Shown here: positions 1 to 5,633 of the stretch, one piece after another
Numbering within the stretch: position 1 is the first letter of the stretch
Layout of the letters: every line of letters starts with the position of its first letter
DNA from: Nitrospirota bacterium
GTDB lineage: Bacteria > Nitrospirota > Nitrospiria > Nitrospirales > UBA8639
Length of the DNA: 5,633 bases
Assembly (NCBI GenBank): GCA_029865515.1
Contig: JAOUGQ010000204.1
Location: 1 to 5,633 of the forward strand
Direction: 5' to 3'
The notes under the pieces: model-generated
Seen by the model: the letters and a program-made list of their open reading frames with translations, nothing else
Databases searched by the model: none
Told to the model about the DNA's origin: nothing
Position numbers and translations under genes: made by a program

Positions 1-1
1 T

Positions 2-1795
2 GCCGGTTTAACAACCGCGTATGAGTTGGGCAAAAACGGTCTACCCTCAACCCTCCTCGAGGCCGGGAAACAGGTTGGTGGAATATCCCAAACGGTCAGC
101 TATAAAGATTTTCGGTTTGATATCGGAGGCCATCGATTCTTCTCGAAAGTCCCGATGGTGAACGAGCTATGGCATGAGATCCTTGGTGATAACTTTCTCC
201 TTCGGCCACGAATCTCGCGGATCCACTACAATAATAAGTTTTTCGACTATCCCCTCAAAGCGACCAATGCGTTGGCCGGCTTGGGGCCGGTGGAGGCACT
301 CCTGGTGGGTTTCAGTTATGCAAAAAGTAAAATGTTTCCCAGTCCGAATGAGGAGAATTTTGAGCAATGGGTCATTAATCGCTTCGGGACCCGCCTCTAC
401 CAGATCTTCTTCAAGACCTACACGGAAAAAGTGTGGGGGATTCCCTGCAATGAAATATCAGCTGATTGGGCGGCGCAGCGGATCAAGAATCTCTCTCTGA
501 AAGAGGCTGTGTTAAATGCTTTCCTCGGTGCGAGGAATGGGAAAGTTGTTACCTCCCTCATTGAGGAGTTCCATTATCCGCGCTTTGGTCCGGGCATGAT
601 GTGGGAAAAGTGTGAGGAGTTAGTGGCGGGTTATGGATCACCAACCTTAAAGGGCATCAAAGTCGAAAAGATTACGCACCGGCATGGTCGAGTAGAGTGT
701 GTGTCCGGCCGAACTGAAACCGGGGAGCGCCTGGACTTTGAAGGCAGCCATTTTGTTTCAACTATGCCCCTCAGGGAGTTAGTTGAGGCCATGGACCCGC
801 AACCACCTGAGAAAGTCGTTCGGGCCGCCAAGGGCCTGCGGTATCGTGATTATTTAACGGTGGTTCTGGTGGTCAACCGTGAATCGGTCTTTCCGGATAA
901 CTGGATCTATATTCATTCTCCGGAAGTCAAAATGGGACGGATGCAGAATTACAAGAACTGGAGTCCATATATGGTGCCGAACCCCTCACGGACGTCGCTG
1001 GGGCTCGAGTACTTTTTATGGGACAAAGACGAAGAATGGACATGGTCAAACGATCGATTGATCGAACTCGGTGTGCGGGAATGTGCCCAAATTGGACTTA
1101 TTCATCCGCGAGAGGTTGAGGATGGAACCGTTGTCCGAATGGAAAAGGCGTATCCGGTTTACGATCATCAATATCAGGATTACGTCGCAACAGTCCGGCA
1201 GTATCTGGAAACATTGACAAATCTCCAAACCATCGGACGAAACGGGCTGCATCGATACAACAATCAGGATCATTCCATGGTAACGGGCGTCTATGCTGCC
1301 CGAAACATCATGGGCGGGACGCACGACGTTTGGGCGGTCAATACTGAAAAAGAATATCACGAAGAGGGACGGAGTACTCCCGTCAGTGCCGGTGATCGAA
1401 TGGTGCCCGCACGGGTTCAGGTGACTGTTGAAGAACCCCTCAGGGAGGACGAAGAAGAATTACTCGAGACCCTGTTTGCCAGGCTGGACCCGGTCGCCAT
1501 GGGTGTGGCCGTTGGTACGGTCAGTGGTCTCCTCATCTTCATTGCGACGGCAATTTTGATCATCCAAGGAGGACCAGAAGTGGGGCTAAACTTGTCTCTG
1601 CTTGGACAATTTTTCTTTGGTTATGATGTAACCTGGGGTGGGGCTCTGGTTGGATTACTAGAAGGAGGACTTGGGGGATTTTTGATAGGATATTCGGGTG
1701 CGTCATTCCGGAATTGGGGGATGAATGCTTACGCGTACTTCATGCGGTGGCGAGGGGAAGTAGCTCGTCGTCGTAATTTGCTGGATAAGGTATAA
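2..1795 (+). CDS. FAD-dependent oxidoreductase (amine oxidase / UGM-like) with C-terminal membrane module, 5' partial
   Basis: The reading frame is open to the window edge, and its first codons read AGLTTAYEL, the tail of a GxGxxG dinucleotide-binding motif. The true start therefore lies a little upstream, and the TTG at 26 is only an internal Leu. Numbering from the first visible codon (597 residues): the end of strand 2 has E20 (TLLEAG), which should bind the FAD ribose; then VGGISQ (25-30) and DIGGHRFF (40-47). The closing FAD motif is GRNG...RYNNQDHSMVTG...AARNI (412-436). This is the protoporphyrinogen-oxidase-like/UDP-galactopyranose-mutase-like superfamily often found in polysaccharide clusters. 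The substrate is unknown; sugar ring isomerisation or a redox step on a lipid-linked sugar is inference. After residue 445 comes an acidic linker (REDEEELLETLF) and then two hydrophobic segments (about 498-521 and 547-565) not expected in the family. The next gene starts 29 bases on and repeats this module. Family assignment is confident; function is not. Confidence 0.9.
   Translation, partial: AGLTTAYELGKNGLPSTLLEAGKQVGGISQTVSYKDFRFDIGGHRFFSKVPMVNELWHEILGDNFLLRPRISRIHYNNKFFDYPLKATNALAGLGPVEALLVGFSYAKSKMFPSPNEENFEQWVINRFGTRLYQIFFKTYTEKVWGIPCNEISADWAAQRIKNLSLKEAVLNAFLGARNGKVVTSLIEEFHYPRFGPGMMWEKCEELVAGYGSPTLKGIKVEKITHRHGRVECVSGRTETGERLDFEGSHFVSTMPLRELVEAMDPQPPEKVVRAAKGLRYRDYLTVVLVVNRESVFPDNWIYIHSPEVKMGRMQNYKNWSPYMVPNPSRTSLGLEYFLWDKDEEWTWSNDRLIELGVRECAQIGLIHPREVEDGTVVRMEKAYPVYDHQYQDYVATVRQYLETLTNLQTIGRNGLHRYNNQDHSMVTGVYAARNIMGGTHDVWAVNTEKEYHEEGRSTPVSAGDRMVPARVQVTVEEPLREDEEELLETLFARLDPVAMGVAVGTVSGLLIFIATAILIIQGGPEVGLNLSLLGQFFFGYDVTWGGALVGLLEGGLGGFLIGYSGASFRNWGMNAYAYFMRWRGEVARRRNLLDKV
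1478..1693 (+). other. C-terminal two-helix membrane module of the flavoprotein (copy A)
   Basis: Residues 493-564 of the flavoprotein form a hydrophobic helix, a GGPEVG turn, a short amphipathic stretch ending GYDVTW, and a glycine-rich second helix. Aligned without gaps by eye to residues 16-87 of the next protein, 30 of 72 positions are identical, among them GGP, VG, LL, GY, VTW and regularly spaced glycines. The module is encoded as a fusion here and as a separate gene next door. It probably anchors the enzyme in the cytoplasmic membrane (inference). Confidence 0.8.
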
Positions 1796-1812
1796 CTAAA
1801 ACAAGGAGCCCT

Positions 1813-1823
1813 GGAGGGGAGGG
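1813..1823 (+). promoter_or_regulatory. Ribosome binding site of the small membrane protein gene
   Basis: GGAGGGGAGGG lies just upstream of the ATG at 1825. The GGAGG core ends seven bases before the start. This strong site supports the short ORF as a real, separately translated gene. Confidence 0.75.
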
Positions 1824-1824
1824 T

Positions 1825-2133
1825 ATGCGTACGAATCCAAAAGCGAATGAAGAGATTAGCCGGGCTGTAGCCAAGATTCAGGGAGGGGTGTTGGCAGTGG
1901 TTTGTGGGCTGATTTGTGGATTAGGCCTTTTTATCATGACCGTCTGGCTTCTTCTCGAGGGCGGACCACAGGTTGGCCCCCATCTTCAGTTACTCTCGAA
2001 CTATTTCATCGGGTATTCGGTCACATGGCCAGGCAGTGTGATCGGATTCTTGTATGGAGCCCTGACCGGGGGTGTTCTGGGTTGGACCATCGGGTTCATT
2101 TATAACAAGGTCGTGATAATCCGGGGAGGGTAA
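1825..2133 (+). CDS. Small two-helix membrane protein, paralogue of the flavoprotein C-terminus
   Basis: This 102-residue protein has no recognised function. It has a polar N-terminus (1-21), a first hydrophobic helix (about 22-44, ending LLLEGGP), a short loop with VGPHLQLL and FIGYSVTW (50-68), and a second glycine-rich helix (about 70-93) followed by a basic/hydrophobic tail. Residues 16-87 match the extreme C-terminus of the preceding flavoprotein without gaps (30 of 72 identical by hand count), so the two are paralogous modules. The ATG at 1825 is supported by GGAGG seven bases upstream. It lies 29 bases after the flavoprotein, so the two are probably cotranscribed. A role as membrane partner or anchor subunit for the flavoenzyme is inference. 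Its size and two-helix form loosely resemble small proteins annotated as holin-like, but there is no lysis or phage context. Confident as a gene, not as to function. Confidence 0.85.
   Translation: MRTNPKANEEISRAVAKIQGGVLAVVCGLICGLGLFIMTVWLLLEGGPQVGPHLQLLSNYFIGYSVTWPGSVIGFLYGALTGGVLGWTIGFIYNKVVIIRGG
1870..2085 (+). other. Two-helix membrane module, free-standing (copy B)
   Basis: Residues 16-87 of the 102-residue protein make up almost the whole protein. They align end to end and without gaps with copy A inside the flavoprotein. The DNA of the two copies is clearly diverged, including many third-position changes in conserved codons, so this is an old duplication or a domain shared by descent, not a recent tandem repeat. 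Confidence 0.8.
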
Positions 2134-2200
2134 ATCTGACTTCAATCAATATTGGCGAAGAATAAATGAGAGTCACTGTATAGAGTGAGAAGAGAGATCA
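2134..2200. other. 67-base intergenic spacer, no gene
   Basis: This is the longest gap between recognisable genes apart from the small-ORF region near the right end. It holds a weak inverted repeat (TCACT at 2173-2177, AGTGA at 2184-2188, six-base loop) without a T-tract, a TATAGA at 2179-2184 without a well-spaced -35 box, and a purine-rich stretch (2188-2197) that probably serves as a poor Shine-Dalgarno for the ATG at 2201. A weak internal promoter cannot be excluded. Confidence 0.4.
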
Positions 2201-3178
2201 ATGAAAGTTCTGATCACCGGAGCGGCGGGTTTTGTCGGGAGTTATCTCGCAGAAAGTTTGTTGAGGGATGGCCATACCGTACGTGGGTTTGTCCGTCCAA
2301 ACAAAGACACTTCTGCTTTAGAGCGACGTGGAGTGGAAATCGTAAGGGGTGACCTTGTCGATCCCCCCTCGGTTGAACGGGCCCTGCAGGGATGCGACCA
2401 GGTCTATCATTTAGCCGCTCTGACATCCCGACAAAAACCTTCTCGAAAAGAAGCGATGGCCGTGAATTGCGAGGGAACCAGGCATGTGGTGCGAGCAGCG
2501 TTGAAAGCCGGAGTCTCCAGAATGGTGTATTCCAGCACTGCAGGTGTGTATGGCATGATCTCCGAGGCACCGGTGGATGAAGCCAGTCCCCTCAACCCCG
2601 ACTCTCCCTATCAGGAGGCAAAAGTGGCTGGAGAAGCACTCGTCCTGGCCGCACAGAGGGACCACCAGTTTCCTGTGGTCATTGCACGATTTCCCGGACT
2701 CCTGGGGAGAGGATCGATGAGCTGGGTTCCTTTATTTCGGGCAATCGGCACCGGCAGGTTTCGTATCATCGGATCCGGTCGCAATCATACCCATACCGGC
2801 CACGTCTTAGATATTGTGGACGGGCTTCGTCGTTGCGGTGAGAAACCCAATATTGAAGGACAATGCTATTTGCTGGCGGGAAAAGCCGCAACCAGGATTG
2901 ATGAATTTGTGGAATTATTTGCCAAAGAACTGGGGGTCTCCATTTCTTCGATGCGGCTTCCGGATTTCCCTTATCGGGTGTTTCATGGGTTGAGTTGCCT
3001 TTCATATCGATTGTTCGGGGTCACACTTCCACGTGCCAATGATTATGAATTGTTCATCTCGGACAAGGTCCTATCACTCGAAAAAGCCAAACGGGAATTG
3101 GGGTTTGAACCGAAAATCACGATCGAACAGGGCATCCGTGAAACATTACAGTGGTATCGGGAAAAGGGCCTCATCTAA
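2201..3178 (+). CDS. NAD(P)-dependent epimerase/dehydratase (extended SDR family)
   Basis: This 325-residue protein has the usual length for an extended SDR acting on sugar nucleotides or related substrates. The Rossmann motif is TGAAGFVG (G7, G10, G13). Further hallmarks are GDLVD (50-54), HLAA (70-73), N89, the YSSTAGVYG segment with T113 as the likely catalytic hydroxyl residue, and YQEAK giving catalytic Y137 and K141. R32 after strand 2, where NAD-preferring members usually carry an acidic residue, hints at NADP(H) use (inference). The C-terminal half ends with the ELGFEPKITIEQGI segment typical of the substrate-binding domain. The ATG at 2201 begins directly at the nucleotide-binding strand and is the natural start. 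It lies 29 bases upstream of a glycosyltransferase, which suggests it prepares a sugar donor or reduces a glycan precursor. The reaction (epimerase, dehydratase or ketoreductase) cannot be told from sequence alone. Confidence 0.92.
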   Translation: MKVLITGAAGFVGSYLAESLLRDGHTVRGFVRPNKDTSALERRGVEIVRGDLVDPPSVERALQGCDQVYHLAALTSRQKPSRKEAMAVNCEGTRHVVRAALKAGVSRMVYSSTAGVYGMISEAPVDEASPLNPDSPYQEAKVAGEALVLAAQRDHQFPVVIARFPGLLGRGSMSWVPLFRAIGTGRFRIIGSGRNHTHTGHVLDIVDGLRRCGEKPNIEGQCYLLAGKAATRIDEFVELFAKELGVSISSMRLPDFPYRVFHGLSCLSYRLFGVTLPRANDYELFISDKVLSLEKAKRELGFEPKITIEQGIRETLQWYREKGLI

Positions 3179-3207
3179 ACGCATCTCACCAACGGGGTCG
3201 AGTTTGG

Positions 3208-4422
3208 ATGCGCATTTTGTTGCTGAATGATTATGGGGTACCCATGGGGGGTGCAGAGGTTCTTTCCTTTGCTCTTCGTGACGAATTACGAAAACGAGGG
3301 CATGATGCACGATTGATGACGACAACTGCCGCAGAGATGGGAGCGAAAGGCTGCGAGGAGGAACACGAAGCTGACTATCGATGTTTTGGCTCCATCTCGC
3401 GCTATCGCACTCTGCTTCAAACGGCCAATGTGTGGGCCTACCGTGCGCTCCAACAGGTGTTGCGAGAATTTCGGCCCGATGTCGTGCATGTCCGGATGTT
3501 TCTGACTCAATTGTCCCCGTTGATTCTACCGCTGCTCAAATCCGTACCGAGTGTCTATCATGTTGTCTGGTACCGGCCGGTATGTCCGGTAGGAACCAAG
3601 TTATTGCCAAATGGGCAACCTTGTCGAGTGTCGCCGGGTGCCGCATGCTACAAGAACCGATGTCTGCCGTTGCGAGACTGGATGCCCTTGATGATTCAGA
3701 TGAGCCTCTGGCGGCGGTGGAGAGGGGTGTTTGCCCGTATCATTGCCAACAGTGAAGCCACTAAGGCGGCATTGGTGGCGGAGGGGATCCAGCCTGTGCA
3801 AGTCATTTTGAACGGTGTGCCGGTGCAAAAATCCAAAGCTGGCCTGGCAGGAGACCCTATGGTGGTCTACGCCGGTCGTCTGACCAGGGAGAAAGGTGTA
3901 GATGTCCTACTTCGTGCCTTTAAATCTGTACGCAACAAGGTTCCCAATGCCCAACTCCTTATTGCAGGAAGCGGTAGGGAGGAGGAAGCTTTGAGAACTC
4001 TCGTTCAAGGGCTTGGACTTGGAAATGCGGTATCCATGTCTGGTCATCTAACAAGGAACGAATTGGAAACACGTGCGAGAGAAGCCTGGGTGCAAGTGGT
4101 CCCATCCCGGTGGGCCGAGCCATTTGGGCTTGTGGCGGTTGAGGCCATGATGCGGGGGAGAGCCGTCGTGGCTAGTGCGACTGGAGGACTTCAAGAGATC
4201 GTTGAGCAGGGGCGCACGGGTTTCTTGGTTCCCCCGGATAACGCAGAAGCCTTGGCCGAAAAATTGTTGGTTTTATTACTGGATCGAAGACTGGCAGAAA
4301 CGATGGGAGAAGCAGCACGGGGCGTGGCCCAGGTTCGATGGAGTTTGGCGCGCCAGGTTGAAGAATTTGTAGCAGTCTATGAACAACTGGTTGCCGGCCC
4401 CTCCATAGTCGCAGCTCTGTAA
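3208..4422 (+). CDS. Glycosyltransferase family 4 (GT-B fold)
   Basis: This 404-residue protein transfers a sugar from an activated donor to a glycan or lipid acceptor at the cytoplasmic face. The N-terminal acceptor domain opens with MRILLLNDYG and the GGAE motif (14-17) typical of GT4. The donor domain has a GRLTREKG segment with R224 and K229, expected to contact the donor phosphates, then PSRWAEPFGLVAVE with E304 and E312 forming the EX7E motif, followed by GGLQEIV and GRTGFLVPP. An unusual insert has four cysteines (126, 139, 147, 152) spaced C-x12-C-x7-C-x4-C. I chose the ATG at 3208 because the protein begins exactly at strand 1 and a GGGG sits ten bases upstream. A GTG at 3151 would add 19 non-homologous residues and overlap the SDR gene. 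Donor and acceptor are unknown. Confidence 0.95.
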   Translation: MRILLLNDYGVPMGGAEVLSFALRDELRKRGHDARLMTTTAAEMGAKGCEEEHEADYRCFGSISRYRTLLQTANVWAYRALQQVLREFRPDVVHVRMFLTQLSPLILPLLKSVPSVYHVVWYRPVCPVGTKLLPNGQPCRVSPGAACYKNRCLPLRDWMPLMIQMSLWRRWRGVFARIIANSEATKAALVAEGIQPVQVILNGVPVQKSKAGLAGDPMVVYAGRLTREKGVDVLLRAFKSVRNKVPNAQLLIAGSGREEEALRTLVQGLGLGNAVSMSGHLTRNELETRAREAWVQVVPSRWAEPFGLVAVEAMMRGRAVVASATGGLQEIVEQGRTGFLVPPDNAEALAEKLLVLLLDRRLAETMGEAARGVAQVRWSLARQVEEFVAVYEQLVAGPSIVAAL

Positions 4423-4438
4423 ATCTCAGACTTCACCC

Positions 4439-4446
4439 AAGGGAGA
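4439..4446 (+). promoter_or_regulatory. Ribosome binding site of the GT2 gene
   Basis: AAGGGAGA lies four bases before the ATG at 4451 and fixes that start. The 28-base gap to the preceding gene holds nothing else, which fits cotranscription. Confidence 0.7.
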
Positions 4447-4450
4447 CAAA

Positions 4451-5458
4451 ATGGATCAAGGTCTGAAAAAGTTGGATAAGCCTGTCGTCTCAGTCATCGT
4501 GGAAGGCTATAACGAAACCCGTGATCTCGGAAAGGCCATAAACACTTTGGAAGCGTTGAAGGAACAAGATTTTCCAGTGGACCAGGTCGAGGTGATTCTC
4601 ATGGGAAGTCCCACGCAGGTGAAAGCATGGAAGGAACGTTACGCCTCCGGCACACCGTTTTGGGGGTTGAAGGCTGTAGAGGCCGAAGGGTTGACCTATT
4701 TGCAACTGAAGAATCGTGGAGCACAGTTCGCCACCGCGGAGATTTTGGCCTTTACCGATTCAGACGTCTATCCTCACAGGAGTTGGCTCTCATCACTTGT
4801 AGAGGGTATTCATGGCGGTGGCGATGTGTCGATTGGGTTGAGTCTGTTTAAGAGTACGGGCAGCTGGGAATGGGATCGTCCTACTCGACTGGCTGCGGCT
4901 TGCATTACATGGGGGTGGATCGTGGGCAAAGAGGTCGATCCCTCCCGACAGCTGCCCAAGCCTGTGGGGTTCATGGATCACAATTTCGGCCTTCGGGCTG
5001 AGACCTTTCATCAGTATCAATACAACACTCAGTTTGGGAGGCTTTGCGGCGCCCCCCTCCTCGCGAGATCCTTCCTGGATGGGGGAGCAAAACTGGTCTT
5101 GCAGCCAAAGCAATGTGTGACACACTATTTTTCGTGGTGGTATTGGCTGAAATGTCTTCACTTTCGTTATGGCTATGAAGTCTACATGCTGCGGCGTTTG
5201 GACAAAAAATACCCCAATCAATGGATCGCTGGAATGAAGATATTTGAACCAGTGATGACGATGATGTGGCACATGGCGTTAGATGTTCCCCGATGGTTCA
5301 GAGTCAGCCGGTTACTTGGTATTCATCCCTTGCGACGGACGCTAATCTTTCCGGTCCTGTTGGGAGTGTCCTGTCTTGCCCGCACGTCTGAAATGTTGGG
5401 GATGTATTCGACCATGATGTCTCCTGAGTCCATGCGAAAATGGGCTGACTCGGTGTAG
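4451..5458 (+). CDS. Glycosyltransferase family 2-like protein (GT-A fold), divergent
   Basis: This 335-residue protein has a GT-A start (KPVVSVIVEGYNE, residues 10-22) and a metal/donor-binding DSD motif (D103-S104-D105) in the context ILAFTDSDVYPH, preceded by KNRGAQFATAE. It should transfer a sugar from a nucleotide donor using a divalent metal. The second half differs from typical GT2 enzymes: where a GEDxDL-type acidic motif usually supplies the catalytic base, this protein reads FGRLCGAPLLARSFLDGGAK (195-214) before the QPKQCVTHYF segment (H225). A tryptophan/tyrosine-rich stretch follows (FSWWYWLKCLHFRYGYEVY), then a hydrophobic segment around 297-319, suggesting membrane association. 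The start is fixed by a good Shine-Dalgarno. It sits between a GT4 gene and a second GT2, so a role in assembling the same glycan is likely. Fold assignment is secure; activity and substrate are not. Confidence 0.9.
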   Translation: MDQGLKKLDKPVVSVIVEGYNETRDLGKAINTLEALKEQDFPVDQVEVILMGSPTQVKAWKERYASGTPFWGLKAVEAEGLTYLQLKNRGAQFATAEILAFTDSDVYPHRSWLSSLVEGIHGGGDVSIGLSLFKSTGSWEWDRPTRLAAACITWGWIVGKEVDPSRQLPKPVGFMDHNFGLRAETFHQYQYNTQFGRLCGAPLLARSFLDGGAKLVLQPKQCVTHYFSWWYWLKCLHFRYGYEVYMLRRLDKKYPNQWIAGMKIFEPVMTMMWHMALDVPRWFRVSRLLGIHPLRRTLIFPVLLGVSCLARTSEMLGMYSTMMSPESMRKWADSV

Positions 5459-5464
5459 GAAAAC

Positions 5465-5474
5465 GAGGAAAGGG
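5465..5474 (+). promoter_or_regulatory. Ribosome binding site ahead of the small ORF
   Basis: GAGGAAAGGG directly precedes the ATG at 5475, and the GAGG core ends six bases before it. It is as good as the sites of the real genes upstream. The GT2 start at 5592 has nothing comparable, which argues that ribosomes enter here. Confidence 0.6.
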
Positions 5475-5582
5475 ATGAGAATGCTCGATAGAAGAGTCAA
5501 ACAACCAGCCCGTGCCTTTCATAAAAGACTGATATCTTTTAAGGTAAAGCCGGATGTGGCTCCTTCTCTAAAAAGAGTGTGA
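5475..5582 (+). CDS. Possible 35-residue basic small protein or leader peptide
   Basis: The ORF begins at ATG 5475, 16 bases after the GT2 stop, behind a good Shine-Dalgarno, and ends at TGA 5580-5582. The predicted peptide is strongly basic, with 11 Arg/Lys against 2 Asp, and has no signal peptide or membrane segment. I recognise no family. It is in the same frame as the glycosyltransferase starting at 5592, with only the TGA, one TGC codon, GTG and CCG between them. It could be a real small protein, a leader that feeds ribosomes to the next gene, or the N-terminal extension of that glycosyltransferase interrupted by a nonsense mutation or a sequencing error. The short length keeps confidence modest. 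Confidence 0.45.
   Translation: MRMLDRRVKQPARAFHKRLISFKVKPDVAPSLKRV
5522..5541. repeat. Perfect 7-base inverted repeat within the small ORF
   Basis: TAAAAGA (5522-5528) and TCTTTTA (5535-5541) are complementary across a six-base loop. The stem is A/T-rich and weak, and no T-run follows, so it is not a normal intrinsic terminator. It sits between the small ORF start and the downstream glycosyltransferase start. It may be chance. Confidence 0.3.
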
Positions 5583-5591
5583 TGCGTGCCG

Positions 5592-5633
5592 ATGCACTCA
5601 CCTCCCCCATTTTTCTCCATTGTCATCCCGACC
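5592..5633 (+). CDS. Glycosyltransferase family 2, N-terminal fragment (3' partial)
   Basis: The last 14 codons of the window read MHSPPPFFSIVIPT. A short proline-containing lead followed by FSIVIPT is the first strand of GT2 (GT-A fold) enzymes, which normally continues YNR or YNE. The gene runs off the right edge, so length and donor motifs are not visible. An in-frame GTG at 5586 is an alternative start. The next codon upstream, TGC, is preceded by TGA, so this frame cannot start further left without read-through. No clear Shine-Dalgarno precedes either start, only a weak AAGAG around 5573-5577. Translation may depend on ribosomes ending at the small ORF's stop ten bases upstream. Confidence 0.65.
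   Translation, partial: MHSPPPFFSIVIPT

Noticed and set aside
26..28. TTG as the start codon of the flavoprotein
   Set aside because: The frame is open upstream and encodes AGLTTAYE, the end of the FAD-binding motif, so the gene begins outside the window.
1046..1360. 104-codon open frame on the minus strand
   Set aside because: It is antisense to the conserved flavoprotein core including its FAD motif. The peptide shows no family features.
2166..2183. Five-codon ORF upstream of the SDR
   Set aside because: It is too short to support and has no clear ribosome binding site.
2152..2184. Promoter with TTGGCG (2152) and TATAGA (2179)
   Set aside because: The spacing is 21 bases, well beyond the usual 16-18, and both boxes are imperfect.
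2173..2188. Hairpin TCACT/AGTGA as a terminator
   Set aside because: It has only five base pairs, low G+C content and no following T-run.
3151..3207. GTG at 3151 as the start of the GT4 gene
   Set aside because: It would add 19 residues unlike any GT4 N-terminus and overlap the SDR gene. The ATG at 3208 starts exactly at the first strand.
4793..5272. 159-codon open frame on the minus strand
   Set aside because: It lies wholly inside the GT2 gene, has no recognisable motif and no independent support. It is a shadow of the coding strand.
5566..5577. Hairpin CTCT/AGAG upstream of the last gene
   Set aside because: A four-base stem is expected by chance and no T-tract follows.
5582..5633. Alternative ORF from ATG 5582 overlapping the small ORF's stop (TGATG)
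   Set aside because: The overlap is attractive for coupling, but the peptide (MRADALTSPIFLHCHPD) has no family signature, while the frame from 5592 gives a clear GT2 start.

Overview
The window is a densely packed, single-strand (+) surface-polysaccharide or glycolipid biosynthesis segment from a bacterium. All recognisable genes point rightward, with gaps of 29, 67, 29, 28 and 16 bases and no convincing terminator between them, so it reads as the interior of one operon. Both ends cut through genes. Mid-range base composition, clear Shine-Dalgarno sequences and the exopolysaccharide-type gene content fit a Gram-negative environmental bacterium. Nitrospirota is my best guess, from general impression only; nothing in the window fixes the phylum.

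Layout: (1) bases 2-1795, a 5'-truncated FAD-dependent amine-oxidase/UDP-galactopyranose-mutase-like flavoprotein whose C-terminus carries an extra two-helix membrane module; (2) 1825-2133, a 102-residue membrane protein that is a free-standing paralogue of that module; (3) 2201-3178, an extended short-chain dehydrogenase/reductase of the sugar-nucleotide epimerase/dehydratase type; (4) 3208-4422, a GT4 (GT-B fold) glycosyltransferase with a four-cysteine insertion; (5) 4451-5458, a GT2 (GT-A fold) glycosyltransferase with a divergent second half; (6) 5475-5582, a possible 35-residue basic small protein with its own Shine-Dalgarno; (7) 5592 to the window end, the first 14 codons of another GT2 glycosyltransferase, in the same frame as the small ORF and separated from it by one TGA.

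How they may work together (inference): the flavoprotein and the SDR would modify a sugar, either nucleotide- or lipid-linked, and the GT4 and GT2 enzymes would add residues to a growing glycan at the inner face of the cytoplasmic membrane. The membrane module on the flavoprotein and its small paralogue could pair to hold the flavoenzyme at the membrane. That paired module is the least explained part of the window and the best candidate for something undescribed. I see no RNA genes, CRISPR array, insertion sequence, integrase or attachment site.
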